From Lishizhenia tianjinensis (GTDB lineage Bacteria; Bacteroidota; Bacteroidia; Flavobacteriales_D; Crocinitomicaceae): 64,000 nt of DNA. Numbering within the stretch: the stretch's first letter is position 1; the number at the start of each line of letters is the position of its first letter. The stretch lies in NCBI RefSeq assembly GCF_900116425.1, contig NZ_FPAS01000001.1:62001-126000 (forward strand). Direction: 5' to 3'. Both the position numbers and the translations under genes were made by a program. Positions 1-11,073 of the stretch are shown here, piece by piece. The notes beneath the pieces were generated by a model. That model was not told the origin of the DNA. It did no database searches and worked only from the letters and a program-made list of their open reading frames with translations.

Positions 1-7
1 ATTTTAG

Positions 8-2449
<2,442 letters not shown>

Positions 2450-2453
<4 letters not shown>

Positions 2454-3337
2454 ATAACATGTTCAAAGGAGCAGGTGTAGCGTTAATTACACCGTTCAAT
2501 GCTGATCTTACGGTAGATGAGCAAGGATTAAGAAAGTTGGTTCGACTTCAAATTGAAGGAGGAACAGACTTTTTGGTGGTACAAGGTACTACGGGAGAAA
2601 ACCCTGTTTTATCACCAGAGGAGAAGGCGCATGTTTTAGACATCGTAGCAGATGAAAACAACGGAGAGTTGCCTATCGTATTTGGGGTAGGAGGAAACAA
2701 TACCATGGCTATCGTAAATCAGTTGAAGAACATGAACCACGATGCTATTGACGGTATTTTAAGTGTTTCTCCATACTACAACAAACCAACGCAAGAAGGA
2801 ATTTACCAGCACTTTAAGGCAATCGCAGAAGCTACGGAATTACCTATCATTTTGTACAATGTACCAGGTAGAACAAGCTCTAACATGTCTGTAGAAACTA
2901 CTTTGCGTTTAGCACGTGAGTTTGACAATGTAGTGGCAATTAAAGAAGCGTGTGGAGATTTAGACCAAATCATGCAATTGATACAAGGAGCGCCAGAAGG
3001 ATTTGATGTTATCTCTGGAGATGACAATTTAACCTTTCCTATGATAGTTTCTGGAGCGCAAGGTGTAATTTCTGTATCTTGTAACGCTTTTCCAGAGGTA
3101 TTCTCAACAATGGTGAAAGCTGCCCTGTCTGATGACAATGAAACGGCAAGAGAAAATCACTACAAATTGTTCAACATCACCAACATGATGTTTGCAGAAG
3201 GAAACCCAGCTGGAGTTAAAGTTTGTTTGAAAGAAAGAGGAATTTGTGAAACGCATTTGCGTCTTCCTTTGGTTAACGTTTCAGCAGCTTTAGAAGCAAA
3301 ATTAATTGAAGAAACACAAGCGATTTTAAAGTCGTAA
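2450..3337 (+). CDS. dapA: 4-hydroxy-tetrahydrodipicolinate synthase
   Basis: Condenses pyruvate with aspartate semialdehyde, the first committed step of lysine and meso-diaminopimelate synthesis. It is a 295-aa TIM barrel. Visible family marks are the QGTTGE loop near residue 45, the YNVPGRT motif with the catalytic Tyr at about 136, and the Schiff-base Lys at about 165 in VAIKEACGD. The start overlaps the previous stop (ATGA); an internal ATG three codons later is also possible. It sits in a tight plus-strand run with ligA upstream and a DHH phosphoesterase 12 nt downstream. Confidence 0.97.
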
Positions 3338-3349
3338 GCGAAATTTTAT

Positions 3350-4366
3350 ATGGTATTTACAGAAGAGAAAATCAACCAACTCAACGTATTATTAAAGGAT
3401 GCAAAACAGGTAGTAATTACTGCACACAAATCTCCCGATGGGGATTCTATCGGTAGTTCTTTGGCCTTGTATCACTACTTAAAAGAAGTGTACACAGGTG
3501 AATTACATATCTGTCACCCCGATGCTGCTCCCAAGTTTTTACATTGGATGCAAGGGGCAGATGAAATCTTGTCTTTCGAAAATAATATAGATGAGGTAAA
3601 GGCACATTTAAGTGCTGCAGATTTAATTTTCTGTTTAGACTTTAATTCATTCGGAAGGGTGGGCAATGAAATGCAGCCCTTCCTACTTTCTGCTCCAGGT
3701 AAAAAAGTGATGATAGATCACCACTTAAACCCAGAGGAAGAAGGTTTCGAAATTGTATTTTCTGATACTTCGGCTTGTTCTACTGCACAGTTAGTTTATG
3801 AGCTGATAGAAGCCAATGCAAATCAAACTAAAATTACCAAAGCGTGTGGTGAGGCCATTTATACGGGTATCATGACAGATACAGGTAGTTTTAGGTTCTC
3901 AAGTACGACTTCTAAAACCCATCGCATTGTTGCAGATTTGTTGGATTTAGGAATAGAGAACAACAAAATTCACGAAAATACCTTCGACAATAATTCTGTA
4001 AATCGTTTGCAATTGCACGGTTATGCCATTAGCAATAACTTGGAGATTTTACCAGAATACAAAACAGCCATTATCTACTTAACCAAAGAAGATTTAGAGC
4101 GTTTCCACTATGAAAAAGGTGATACAGAAGGATTGGTAAATACTGTATTGTCTATAGAAGGAATTCGCAAATCTATCTTCCTGAAAGAATCGGATGGAAT
4201 AATCAAGATTTCTTTCCGTTCTATAGGAGAAGATAACCCTGTAAATACTTTGGCTTCTACTTATTTCCATGGTGGCGGACATAAAAATGCGGCTGGAGGT
4301 AGATATACCAAAGATTTAAAAGGGGCAATTGAAAAATTAAAATCCGTATTACCAGAGTTTTGCTAA
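3350..4366 (+). CDS. DHH-family phosphoesterase, NrnA-like (oligoribonuclease/pAp phosphatase)
   Basis: A 338-aa cytosolic DHH/DHHA1 protein. The N-terminal metal-binding motif is HKSPDGDSIGS (about 24-34), followed by DFN, the signature DHH in MIDHHLNP (about 122-130), a further Asp in TDTGSFRF, and the C-terminal DHHA1 glycine-rich GGGHKNAAGG. Family members of this length degrade 2-5 nt RNA or cyclic dinucleotide breakdown products and dephosphorylate pAp, using Mn2+. Which of these applies cannot be read from sequence. The last codons overlap the TTG start of the following lipoprotein gene by 7 nt. Confidence 0.9.
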   Translation: MVFTEEKINQLNVLLKDAKQVVITAHKSPDGDSIGSSLALYHYLKEVYTGELHICHPDAAPKFLHWMQGADEILSFENNIDEVKAHLSAADLIFCLDFNSFGRVGNEMQPFLLSAPGKKVMIDHHLNPEEEGFEIVFSDTSACSTAQLVYELIEANANQTKITKACGEAIYTGIMTDTGSFRFSSTTSKTHRIVADLLDLGIENNKIHENTFDNNSVNRLQLHGYAISNNLEILPEYKTAIIYLTKEDLERFHYEKGDTEGLVNTVLSIEGIRKSIFLKESDGIIKISFRSIGEDNPVNTLASTYFHGGGHKNAAGGRYTKDLKGAIEKLKSVLPEFC

Positions 4367-4887
4367 AATCATTACGTATACTTCCGTTTTTGGCTGTATT
4401 TACAGCATGTACATATACACCTGAGGTGGTGGAAGATAAACCTACGCATTGGTCTACAGAGCAATCTGTCGAAATGAACCAACGTTTTGCCTTTGAACAA
4501 GAGGTGGAGATAAAGGTGTATTTAAAACGTCACCCTGAATTGGAGATGAAAAAGACGGAGACAGGATTGCAGTATGATATTTATAAAGATAGTGCTGGAC
4601 CTACCATTCAAGAAGATGAAATAGCTCACGTGAAGTTTTTAATTCAACTTTTGGACGAAGATACGGTGTATCAAAGTGAAGGGAATACAACCAGTAGCTT
4701 TAAAGTGGACAAAAGCGATGTGGAATTAGGACTGCATCAAGGAATAAAAATGATGTCTGTTGGTGATAAAGCAAAATTCATTATGCCGAGTCATTTAGCC
4801 CACGGTCTACTTGGAGATATGCAAGAAATTCCACCCCTTGAAGTAATCGTAGCAGACATAGAATTAACAGCAATCACTTCTAAATAA
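4360..4887 (+). CDS. FKBP-type peptidyl-prolyl isomerase lipoprotein, GldI-like
   Basis: A 175-aa protein with a lipoprotein signal (LPFLAVFTAC, Cys at about 17) followed by one FKBP fold from about residue 60 to 172 (GLQYDIYK ... EDEIAHVKF ... VGDKAKFIMPSHLAHG). This layout resembles the GldI group of periplasmic prolyl isomerases found with gliding/T9SS genes. The start must be the TTG at 4360, because the signal peptide has no other start and the next Met is about residue 39. The gene overlaps the preceding stop and is followed 14 nt later by a second FKBP-like lipoprotein. Assignment to GldI itself is inference. Confidence 0.8.
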   Translation: MLKSLRILPFLAVFTACTYTPEVVEDKPTHWSTEQSVEMNQRFAFEQEVEIKVYLKRHPELEMKKTETGLQYDIYKDSAGPTIQEDEIAHVKFLIQLLDEDTVYQSEGNTTSSFKVDKSDVELGLHQGIKMMSVGDKAKFIMPSHLAHGLLGDMQEIPPLEVIVADIELTAITSK

Positions 4888-4901
4888 AAAGATCCTTAAT
4901 C

Positions 4902-5795
4902 ATGAAATTGAATAACGCCTTAGTACCTTTTTTTGCACTTCCTTTCTTTTATGCATGTTCTATAGATGGAGTGAAAGATGTAGACAGTAACACGCCTTTT
5001 AATACAGTAGATAGTGCGGCAATGAACGCTGAAGATTCTTTGTCAAGCGTTAAAATGGATAGCGCTGATACCTTGGAAATCGTACAAAAAGATACGGTTA
5101 GCGAATTGGCTTTAGACAATGGAATTAAAATTACATGGTTTAAAAAAGGAAAGGGGCCTAAGGTTGAATTATATGATGTGCTGAGAATAGATTACAAAAA
5201 TGCTTTAGAAGATGGTAAAGTATATGACGGTAATCATTTGATCAAAAAAACAAGTATTGCATATCCTTACGGTTGGAACATACAAACAGAAGGTTGGAAA
5301 ATAGCCTTACAGTATTTAAGTGTGGGAGATGAAGTTGACATTTTTCTACCTGCTAAATTAGCGAGGGGAGAAAGGGGGATTCCTGGACTTGTTCCACCGA
5401 ATGCGGATAACTATTTACACCTAAGTATTCTTGATAAAATAGCACCAGTTGCAAATGTAGATGGAATCAAAGTCTACACAATAGAAGAAAGCAAGGAAGA
5501 AAATGAGGCGGTAGTTACAGATAAGAGTAAAATTAAAGTTCATTACTTTGCACATTCAGCTTCTCAACCACGCTATGCCAACACCTATGCTGATGTGAAG
5601 CCTATATACATTGATATGGCGAATACAACAGAACTGCCTGCGTTGGTAAAAGCATTGAAAGAAAGAAAAAATCACGACAAAGTTTATGTTCATATTCCTG
5701 CAGCTCAAGCCTATGGAGAACAAGGTTTAGAAGGGAAAGTGAAGCCGAACGAGGATATCATGTACGACTTAATTATTTTGGACGTTAAGAATTAG
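4902..5795 (+). CDS. tandem FKBP-like lipoprotein
   Basis: A 297-aa predicted lipoprotein (signal ending FFYAC, Cys at about 19). After a Ser/Asp-rich linker there are two FKBP-like regions. The first spans about 65-180 (KVELYDVLRIDYKN ... VGDEVDIFLPAKLARGERG). The second, about 190-297, is more divergent (KIKVHYFA ... YVHIPAAQAYGEQGLEG). Prolyl isomerase or chaperone activity in the envelope is likely for the first domain and uncertain for the second. It follows another FKBP lipoprotein and ends the operon. Its last 11 bp overlap tail-to-tail with the convergent lytic transglycosylase gene. Confidence 0.75.
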   Translation: MKLNNALVPFFALPFFYACSIDGVKDVDSNTPFNTVDSAAMNAEDSLSSVKMDSADTLEIVQKDTVSELALDNGIKITWFKKGKGPKVELYDVLRIDYKNALEDGKVYDGNHLIKKTSIAYPYGWNIQTEGWKIALQYLSVGDEVDIFLPAKLARGERGIPGLVPPNADNYLHLSILDKIAPVANVDGIKVYTIEESKEENEAVVTDKSKIKVHYFAHSASQPRYANTYADVKPIYIDMANTTELPALVKALKERKNHDKVYVHIPAAQAYGEQGLEGKVKPNEDIMYDLIILDVKN

Positions 5796-7170
5796 GTACT
5801 GTTTTTTCAAAGGCAGATTCATATTCATTGAAGCGCGTGAAAATCTCTCGTACATAATTGTAGGTTTCAGATCCTCTCAAGTATCCGCTTCTTACCAATT
5901 CATCCTTATAGTATTTAGGGTTGTTCAAATTCAAGGCGATGATTTCAACATTATCGTCCCAAACGTTTGGATTTTTACCGTATTTCGTAGCTAAACGCTG
6001 AGCATCTTGTATATGCGCTAAACCTGCATTGTAGGTAGCCAGTGTAAATTTAATACGCTGAATAGAATCGGTAATCATGTGCCAATCTCCATAGTTTTTG
6101 TAGAGTTTTTTCATACCTCCACGTATCTGTGTTTCTGGCGAAGAATTAGGGTAGACGCCGTAGGACGGACCAACACCTGGCATAAACTGCATCAAGCCAT
6201 AGGCACCAGCCCAAGATTTTTGACCTGTTTTAAACTTAGATTCTTGGTATACTAAAGCGGCCAATAAACGCCAATCCCAATTGTAATCTGCCGCAATTTC
6301 TTTAAAGAGTTTATCGTATTTAGAAATTTTCCCTCCACCTAAAGAAGAGAACTCATGTTGAGCTTTGGAAGAAAATTGAGAGATATCTAAATATTTGTGT
6401 TTGATGTAAGAGAAAGTACTTGTTTTCATGAAGTCTTTCAACCAACGGTTAAATTCATGTAATAGCACTTTGCTTGACTTACGCATACCAAATGCAATCT
6501 GCTGCTTTACGCTGATATTTAAATCTATGTCTATGTTAGGGTAGAAGCGACTATTGATTTGTGCAACATTTTGATCTGTAACGGTATAGTCTATGAGTCC
6601 ATCGGCAACTTGTTCTATCAATTGTTCGGGCAATACGTCACCTTCAACAGCTTCTATGTAAATGGTGTCTCCGAGTTCATTTTGTAAGTTCACCAACCTA
6701 TCATAATAAGAGGAATTTTTCCAAACGTGAACCTTTTTACCTATGAGTCCTAAGGGATCAGTAATCACGTCTTCCTTCCAAGCTTGTTTTCTGTTGCGTT
6801 CTCTCCAATCTTTGGGTTTGCGTTGAACAACCACTTGCGAGGAGCGCATGTAAGGATTTGTGAAGTTGATGGAACGTGCCCTTTCTTTGGTAACGGTGTA
6901 GTTACAGGCTATCATATCTCCCTCGCCATTGTTCAATAAATCAACAATATTATCGAGGTTGTGTACCATTTTGATTTCGAGTTGAACGCCTAAATGCTCG
7001 GCAAACTCTTTTAAGATTTCGTACTCTAAGCCCATTTTCTTACCCCTATAAATGAAGTAAGAAGCAGTAGAATTCTCTGCCAAAACAACTAATTTATCTT
7101 GCTCTTTAATTTCTTTTAAGTCAACTTTTATGGTGTTGGCCATGTCTTTAGACACGGGTTCAACCCTCAT
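5785..7170 (-). CDS. MltF-like membrane-bound lytic murein transglycosylase (start disturbed)
   Basis: A two-domain envelope protein. An N-terminal SBP_bac_3 (amino-acid-binding-like) domain covers about residues 20-260. A C-terminal SLT lysozyme-like domain covers about 290-440, with the catalytic Glu in YQESKFK and the family AYGLMQFMPG. It cleaves peptidoglycan glycan strands to 1,6-anhydro products. The ATG at 7170 yields a protein with no export signal. In-frame codons upstream back to the stop at 7273-7275 encode LAVLLSISTLFFTSC, a lipobox, but no ATG, GTG or TTG. A GTG at 7264 in the neighbouring frame encodes MYYYRKFLYI. One base too many near 7234 would explain the split (see findings). 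The 3' end overlaps the convergent FKBP gene by 11 bp. Confidence 0.85.
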   Translation of the reverse strand: MRVEPVSKDMANTIKVDLKEIKEQDKLVVLAENSTASYFIYRGKKMGLEYEILKEFAEHLGVQLEIKMVHNLDNIVDLLNNGEGDMIACNYTVTKERARSINFTNPYMRSSQVVVQRKPKDWRERNRKQAWKEDVITDPLGLIGKKVHVWKNSSYYDRLVNLQNELGDTIYIEAVEGDVLPEQLIEQVADGLIDYTVTDQNVAQINSRFYPNIDIDLNISVKQQIAFGMRKSSKVLLHEFNRWLKDFMKTSTFSYIKHKYLDISQFSSKAQHEFSSLGGGKISKYDKLFKEIAADYNWDWRLLAALVYQESKFKTGQKSWAGAYGLMQFMPGVGPSYGVYPNSSPETQIRGGMKKLYKNYGDWHMITDSIQRIKFTLATYNAGLAHIQDAQRLATKYGKNPNVWDDNVEIIALNLNNPKYYKDELVRSGYLRGSETYNYVREIFTRFNEYESAFEKTVPNS

Positions 7171-7267
7171 TTTGTTGGTGTTGACTTCACACGAAGTGAA
7201 GAATAAAGTGCTGATACTTAGAAGAACAGCCAGATATGTAGAGAAATTTCCGATAGTAGTACACTTT

Positions 7268-7873
7268 CTATTTCAAATTGAAATTACGTAAATTTTGTGA
7301 ACCCGTACAATAAAAATTATCCACAGCCTCTTGCATATAACTATTGAAGTGTTTTGTAATTAGTGGCTCATTTTCTACGAATACTTGTTTAGCCTTGAAC
7401 AATTCGTTAGGAAATGAAATTCTTCTGGAGAGCCCTCGCGCTGCACTATCAAGACCTTCTAAACTCCTGTAATTGAACAGCCAATTTCCCTTTTTCATAT
7501 AGTCTAACATCATAAGGAAATGAGGAGAGTAATCGTAAACTAAATGATTCGTTTGTTGATAAAAGGCATTTACAAAATCATTAAGATCTTGAGGATGAAA
7601 TTGTTTCCAGTTTTTGGCTAACAAATGATCAAAATATAAATCAACGGCTATGCCTGCTATTTTGGGTAAGTGGGGATAGAGGTGATGAAAGAGTTCTTTT
7701 ACCCCTGTATTGGTGTCTATAAAACTATCAATGGCTCTGTGTAGTTTTATACCTTCTTGAATTTTTTGCGGTAGTCCTTCAAACTTATTTCCTTTAAAAT
7801 AATCACCGTAAAGGTTGGCCACCATGAGTTCGGTGTCGTTACCAGAAAAGTAGAGATGTCCTAAAAAGTTCAT
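7268..7873 (-). CDS. AcpH-like acyl carrier protein phosphodiesterase (DUF479)
   Basis: A 201-aa protein of the ACP phosphodiesterase (AcpH) family, which removes the phosphopantetheine arm from holo-ACP in E. coli. Family features are the N-terminal FLGHLYFS, GDYFKG near residue 25, the LHRAIDSFID segment (about 44-53) that supplies metal-binding His/Asp residues, and AVDLYFDHLL at about 77-86. It is all-helical with no signal peptide. The ATG is followed at once by the conserved NFLGH start. It is the upstream gene of a minus-strand pair with the MltF-like gene; its TAG lies inside the region where that gene should start. Confidence 0.85.
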   Translation of the reverse strand: MNFLGHLYFSGNDTELMVANLYGDYFKGNKFEGLPQKIQEGIKLHRAIDSFIDTNTGVKELFHHLYPHLPKIAGIAVDLYFDHLLAKNWKQFHPQDLNDFVNAFYQQTNHLVYDYSPHFLMMLDYMKKGNWLFNYRSLEGLDSAARGLSRRISFPNELFKAKQVFVENEPLITKHFNSYMQEAVDNFYCTGSQNLRNFNLK

Positions 7874-7908
7874 CTCTTAAAGATAAACTTATTTGCCAAT
7901 GTTTCACA

Positions 7909-7936
7909 TAAAAAAAGGGAGACCTAAGCCTCCCTT
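7909..7936 (-). terminator. Rho-independent terminator after the S46 peptidase gene
   Basis: On the minus strand AAGGGAG pairs with CTCCCTT around an 8-nt loop and is followed by a run of T (seen as the A-run at 7909-7914). It lies 20 nt past the stop of the peptidase gene. Confidence 0.75.
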
Positions 7937-7956
7937 CTTCATCCTCCTCAAAAGGA

Positions 7957-10086
7957 TTATTTAATGATATTCATTTCTTCGATCAAGTTTGTAGCTTCAC
8001 CGTATTTCTCGATTACGAACAATACGTAACGGATGTCACAAACAATAGTTCTTTGGATTTCTGGCTCGAAGTAGATGTCACCCGACATAGCTTCCCAGTT
8101 TCCATCAAACGCCGTACCGATTAATTGTCCATCAGCATTGATAACTGGAGAACCAGAGTTACCACCTGTGATGTCATTATTCGTTAAGAAGTTCACCGTT
8201 AAAGTTCCGTCTTCGTTTCCGTACTGACCAAAGTCTTTGTTTTCCCAAAGCGTTTTCAATTTCGCTGGAACAACAAACTCAGGGTTGTTTGGATCTTCTT
8301 TTTGCATCACTCCACTTAAAGATGTTGTGTAGTGGTAAGTAACCGCATCAGCTGGAGAGTAAGGAAGAACATTTCCGTAAGTCAATCTCAATGTTGAGTT
8401 TGCATTCGGGTAGAATTTCTTCTCAGGCATCATTTCACGAATACCTTTAACAAACAATCTGTTTGCTCTCTCTAATTTCTCTTCAGCAGTTTGAATTTCC
8501 TCAGTTCCTGTCGTTTCCGCGTAAGCTGCGTTAATAGATTCAATTAACACGTATAAAGGATCCTTCATCAATTTCTTCATAGAGAATTTTTCCATGAAAG
8601 CATTGAAGTTCTCTTGGTTAGCGAATACAGATTTCTTTTTGATTTTAGCAATGTACTTAGAAATCGCATTTTTGCTTCCTAACTTTTGAACCAATTCTGG
8701 TTGTTGCGCTGCAGGAACATCTTGGTTGTACATTTTCAATACTTCTTCCAAGATTTCGAATTCGATGTCCATGTTTGCGTTGGCGTAGAAATCATTCATC
8801 AACTCTGCTAAACGCGCTTTGTATGATTCAACTGTTTCTGTTTGACCCGCTTCATGTGCTTTTTTCAAGAAAGTGTAACGGAATACATTCAAGTTTAAAT
8901 CTACAGAGTAAATAAACTCTGATTGGTAAACTTTGATGTTGATGATGTCATTCGTAGTTGCGTAAGCATCTTTGATGTCTGTCATCACTCCTTGGTACAA
9001 ATCTTTGCTTGCAGTAAATTCATTGAATTGTGCTTCAATAGCTCTTTTCTTATCGGCAACTTTATTGTTTTTCAACTGTTCAGTTTGTCCGATGAAGTAT
9101 TTCCAGTAGTTAGCAACTTGTGCGTATTTAGAAGAGTATTTTAAACGAACTTTTGTGTCTTGGTCCATGTGTTTTTTCATGATTTCCAATTTCTTCGCTC
9201 TAACATCTACTCTTTTTGGTTGCTCTAAGTTTACCGCTTGCTCAATTCCGTAAGAAGAAAGGTAACGGTCTGTAGATCCTGGGAAACCTAAGATCATTGC
9301 GTAATCACCTTCTTGCACTCCTTTGATAGAAACAGGAAGAGAGTGACGTGGTGTGAAAGGAATGTTTTCAGCATTGTATTTTGCTGGTGCATTATCTTTC
9401 CCTGCGTAGATACGGAACATAGAGAAATCTCCTGTATGACGAGGCCATACCCAGTTGTCAGTATCGTAACCGAATTTACCAATAGACTGAGGAGGTGTTC
9501 CTACTAAACGTACATCATTGTACTTTTCAGTAACAAATAAGTAAAACTCGTTTCCTTCAAAGAAATCTCTTACGAAAGCTTCGTAGTGTGTACCTTCTGT
9601 TGCTTCCTTTGTTAAAAGCGCAGTAACTTCTTTGATTTTCGCTTGCCTATCTTCCAAAGTCATAGACTCACTTAAATTCTTGTTTACTTCTTCAGAAACA
9701 TCTGCAATACGAACCACGAAATTTGCAAATAAACCTGGTACTGGAATTTCTTGACTTTTCTCTTTCGCCCAGAAACCATCATCTAAGTAGTTGTGTTCTG
9801 GTGTAGAAGCCCCAGCAATTGCATCGTAACCACAGTGGTGGTTTGTTAACAATAGACCTTGGGTAGAAATAACCTCCGCAGTACAGAATCCTCCGAAACT
9901 TACTATGGCATCTTTAATAGAAGAATTGTTGATGCTGTAAATTTCTTCTTGTGTAAGGTTAAGTCCATGCTTTTTCATGTCCTCATAGTTTCTGCCCAAT
10001 AAAAATGGTAGCCACATACCTTCGTCGGCTTTGGCAACATTTAAACAGAATAAAAATGAAGCTAATGCAAATAGTTTTAATCTCAT
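7957..10086 (-). CDS. S46 family serine peptidase, DPP7-type dipeptidyl-peptidase
   Basis: A 709-aa exported peptidase (signal about 1-20, mature start near DEGMWLPFLL). S46 enzymes of Bacteroidota release dipeptides from oligopeptides in the periplasm. The catalytic His lies in TNHHCGYDAI (about residue 83) and the nucleophile Ser at about 644 in GGNSGSP; an Asp candidate is in TDNWVWPRHTGDF. Eighteen residues after the Ser there is Gly (AFDGNWEAMSGD). From family knowledge, Gly here suits hydrophobic P1 residues (DPP7) and Arg suits Asp/Glu (DPP11), so DPP7 specificity is inferred. The gene is monocistronic, with its own promoter-like box and terminator. Confidence 0.93.
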   Translation of the reverse strand: MRLKLFALASFLFCLNVAKADEGMWLPFLLGRNYEDMKKHGLNLTQEEIYSINNSSIKDAIVSFGGFCTAEVISTQGLLLTNHHCGYDAIAGASTPEHNYLDDGFWAKEKSQEIPVPGLFANFVVRIADVSEEVNKNLSESMTLEDRQAKIKEVTALLTKEATEGTHYEAFVRDFFEGNEFYLFVTEKYNDVRLVGTPPQSIGKFGYDTDNWVWPRHTGDFSMFRIYAGKDNAPAKYNAENIPFTPRHSLPVSIKGVQEGDYAMILGFPGSTDRYLSSYGIEQAVNLEQPKRVDVRAKKLEIMKKHMDQDTKVRLKYSSKYAQVANYWKYFIGQTEQLKNNKVADKKRAIEAQFNEFTASKDLYQGVMTDIKDAYATTNDIINIKVYQSEFIYSVDLNLNVFRYTFLKKAHEAGQTETVESYKARLAELMNDFYANANMDIEFEILEEVLKMYNQDVPAAQQPELVQKLGSKNAISKYIAKIKKKSVFANQENFNAFMEKFSMKKLMKDPLYVLIESINAAYAETTGTEEIQTAEEKLERANRLFVKGIREMMPEKKFYPNANSTLRLTYGNVLPYSPADAVTYHYTTSLSGVMQKEDPNNPEFVVPAKLKTLWENKDFGQYGNEDGTLTVNFLTNNDITGGNSGSPVINADGQLIGTAFDGNWEAMSGDIYFEPEIQRTIVCDIRYVLFVIEKYGEATNLIEEMNIIK

Positions 10087-10108
10087 TATTGTTTTTTTTG
10101 ATTTTCCA

Positions 10109-10116
10109 CAAAAATA
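10109..10116 (-). promoter_or_regulatory. candidate -7 box of the S46 peptidase gene
   Basis: The minus strand reads TATTTTTG, matching the Bacteroidota -7 consensus TAnnTTTG, 23 nt before the start codon. A clear -33 TTG is not obvious, so this rests on the -7 box and its position. Confidence 0.4.
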
Positions 10117-10211
10117 ACAGCTTCCCGGAAATATAAAGCTTCTATTGTGATGAATAGTAATGGAATGGGTTTATTGGTTGTGATAGTGAGGGAGGTGTTC
10201 ATTCTTGAACA

Positions 10212-10240
10212 TAAAAAAAGCTCCGAAGTTCGGAGCTTTT
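10212..10240 (-). terminator. Rho-independent terminator after the ACT-domain gene
   Basis: AGCTCCGA and TCGGAGCT form a tight hairpin with a 3-nt loop, followed on the minus strand by a T-run (A-run at 10213-10219 on plus). It lies about 20 nt beyond the stop of the ACT-domain gene. Confidence 0.8.
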
Positions 10241-10259
10241 CAATTTTATAAATGAGCTG

Positions 10260-10946
10260 TTATGCTTCTTCTACTTCTGCAGTTTTACTCAATTTCTTTA
10301 ATTGCATTAAAGTAGAGAAGGTACTGTCTATATCATTAGAGTTTACAACGATGGTGAACTCATTGGTTGTTGAAACAATTTCAACAATGTTGATTCCTTC
10401 CCACGCTAAGTGCTTTAAGATGTAGTAGTAAATACCACTAATCTCTGTGTTCACTGTAGGCAATTTAACCGTAACACTGGCTAAATCTGGTGAGTGAGAA
10501 ATTTCCTTTTCAGAGTTAAACACCTTACGGATGTCTTGCGCTAAAGAAGAAGAAGTAATAATGGTAGTTTCACTAACCCCTCTACACACGGCATAGAAAG
10601 TATCGCGTTTATCAGCCAAAATTTGCATCAACTCCATTTGACGCATGGTTAATGTATCAGAGTTTTCAAAGGTGAAATCCTCCAAATCACTACGCACTAA
10701 GAAGTCTCCCAAACTTCCCATAAAGTTTCTAATCTTCAAGTCTATCTTGTGATAGAAACCAGGCGTCATACGTTTGATGGCCATAATGATGGCTCCTTCC
10801 TTAATTTCTTTCTTAAGGTTTTCTTCTATCTCTGGCTTAATTTTTCTAGCAAGCGCCGATACGTTTATTAAATCTTCCGTCAGTGCCTCTCTTAAAAAGG
10901 GTGACCGATTAATTATTGTTTCTGTTATTTTCCCAATTGTCAGCAT
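10260..10946 (-). CDS. ACT-domain protein, often annotated aspartate-kinase-like
   Basis: The protein from the favoured ATG is 228 aa. The N-terminal half is helical (LTIGKITETIINRSPFLREAL ...) and resembles a winged-helix-like segment. The C-terminal 80 residues form an ACT-like beta-alpha fold (GIYYYILKHLAWEGINIVEI ... EFTIVVNSNDID), the small-molecule regulatory module seen in aspartate kinases. No kinase catalytic domain is present, so an aspartate kinase name would mislead. An ATG at 10988 extends the frame by 14 hydrophobic residues (MLISLTFLEFIYNH), but the internal ATG at 10946 is preferred because the conserved-looking block starts there. Function is unknown; a ligand-responsive regulator is an inference. 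Confidence 0.65.
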   Translation of the reverse strand: MLTIGKITETIINRSPFLREALTEDLINVSALARKIKPEIEENLKKEIKEGAIIMAIKRMTPGFYHKIDLKIRNFMGSLGDFLVRSDLEDFTFENSDTLTMRQMELMQILADKRDTFYAVCRGVSETTIITSSSLAQDIRKVFNSEKEISHSPDLASVTVKLPTVNTEISGIYYYILKHLAWEGINIVEIVSTTNEFTIVVNSNDIDSTFSTLMQLKKLSKTAEVEEA

Positions 10947-11073
10947 GTGGTTGTAAATAAATTCTAAAAACGTGAGCGAAATTAACATTTATTTCAAAAA
11001 TAAACTCACATTTCGATTTCGTGTTAAATATACATATATTATTTTAACACAAACAAGTACTATTCATTAAATT

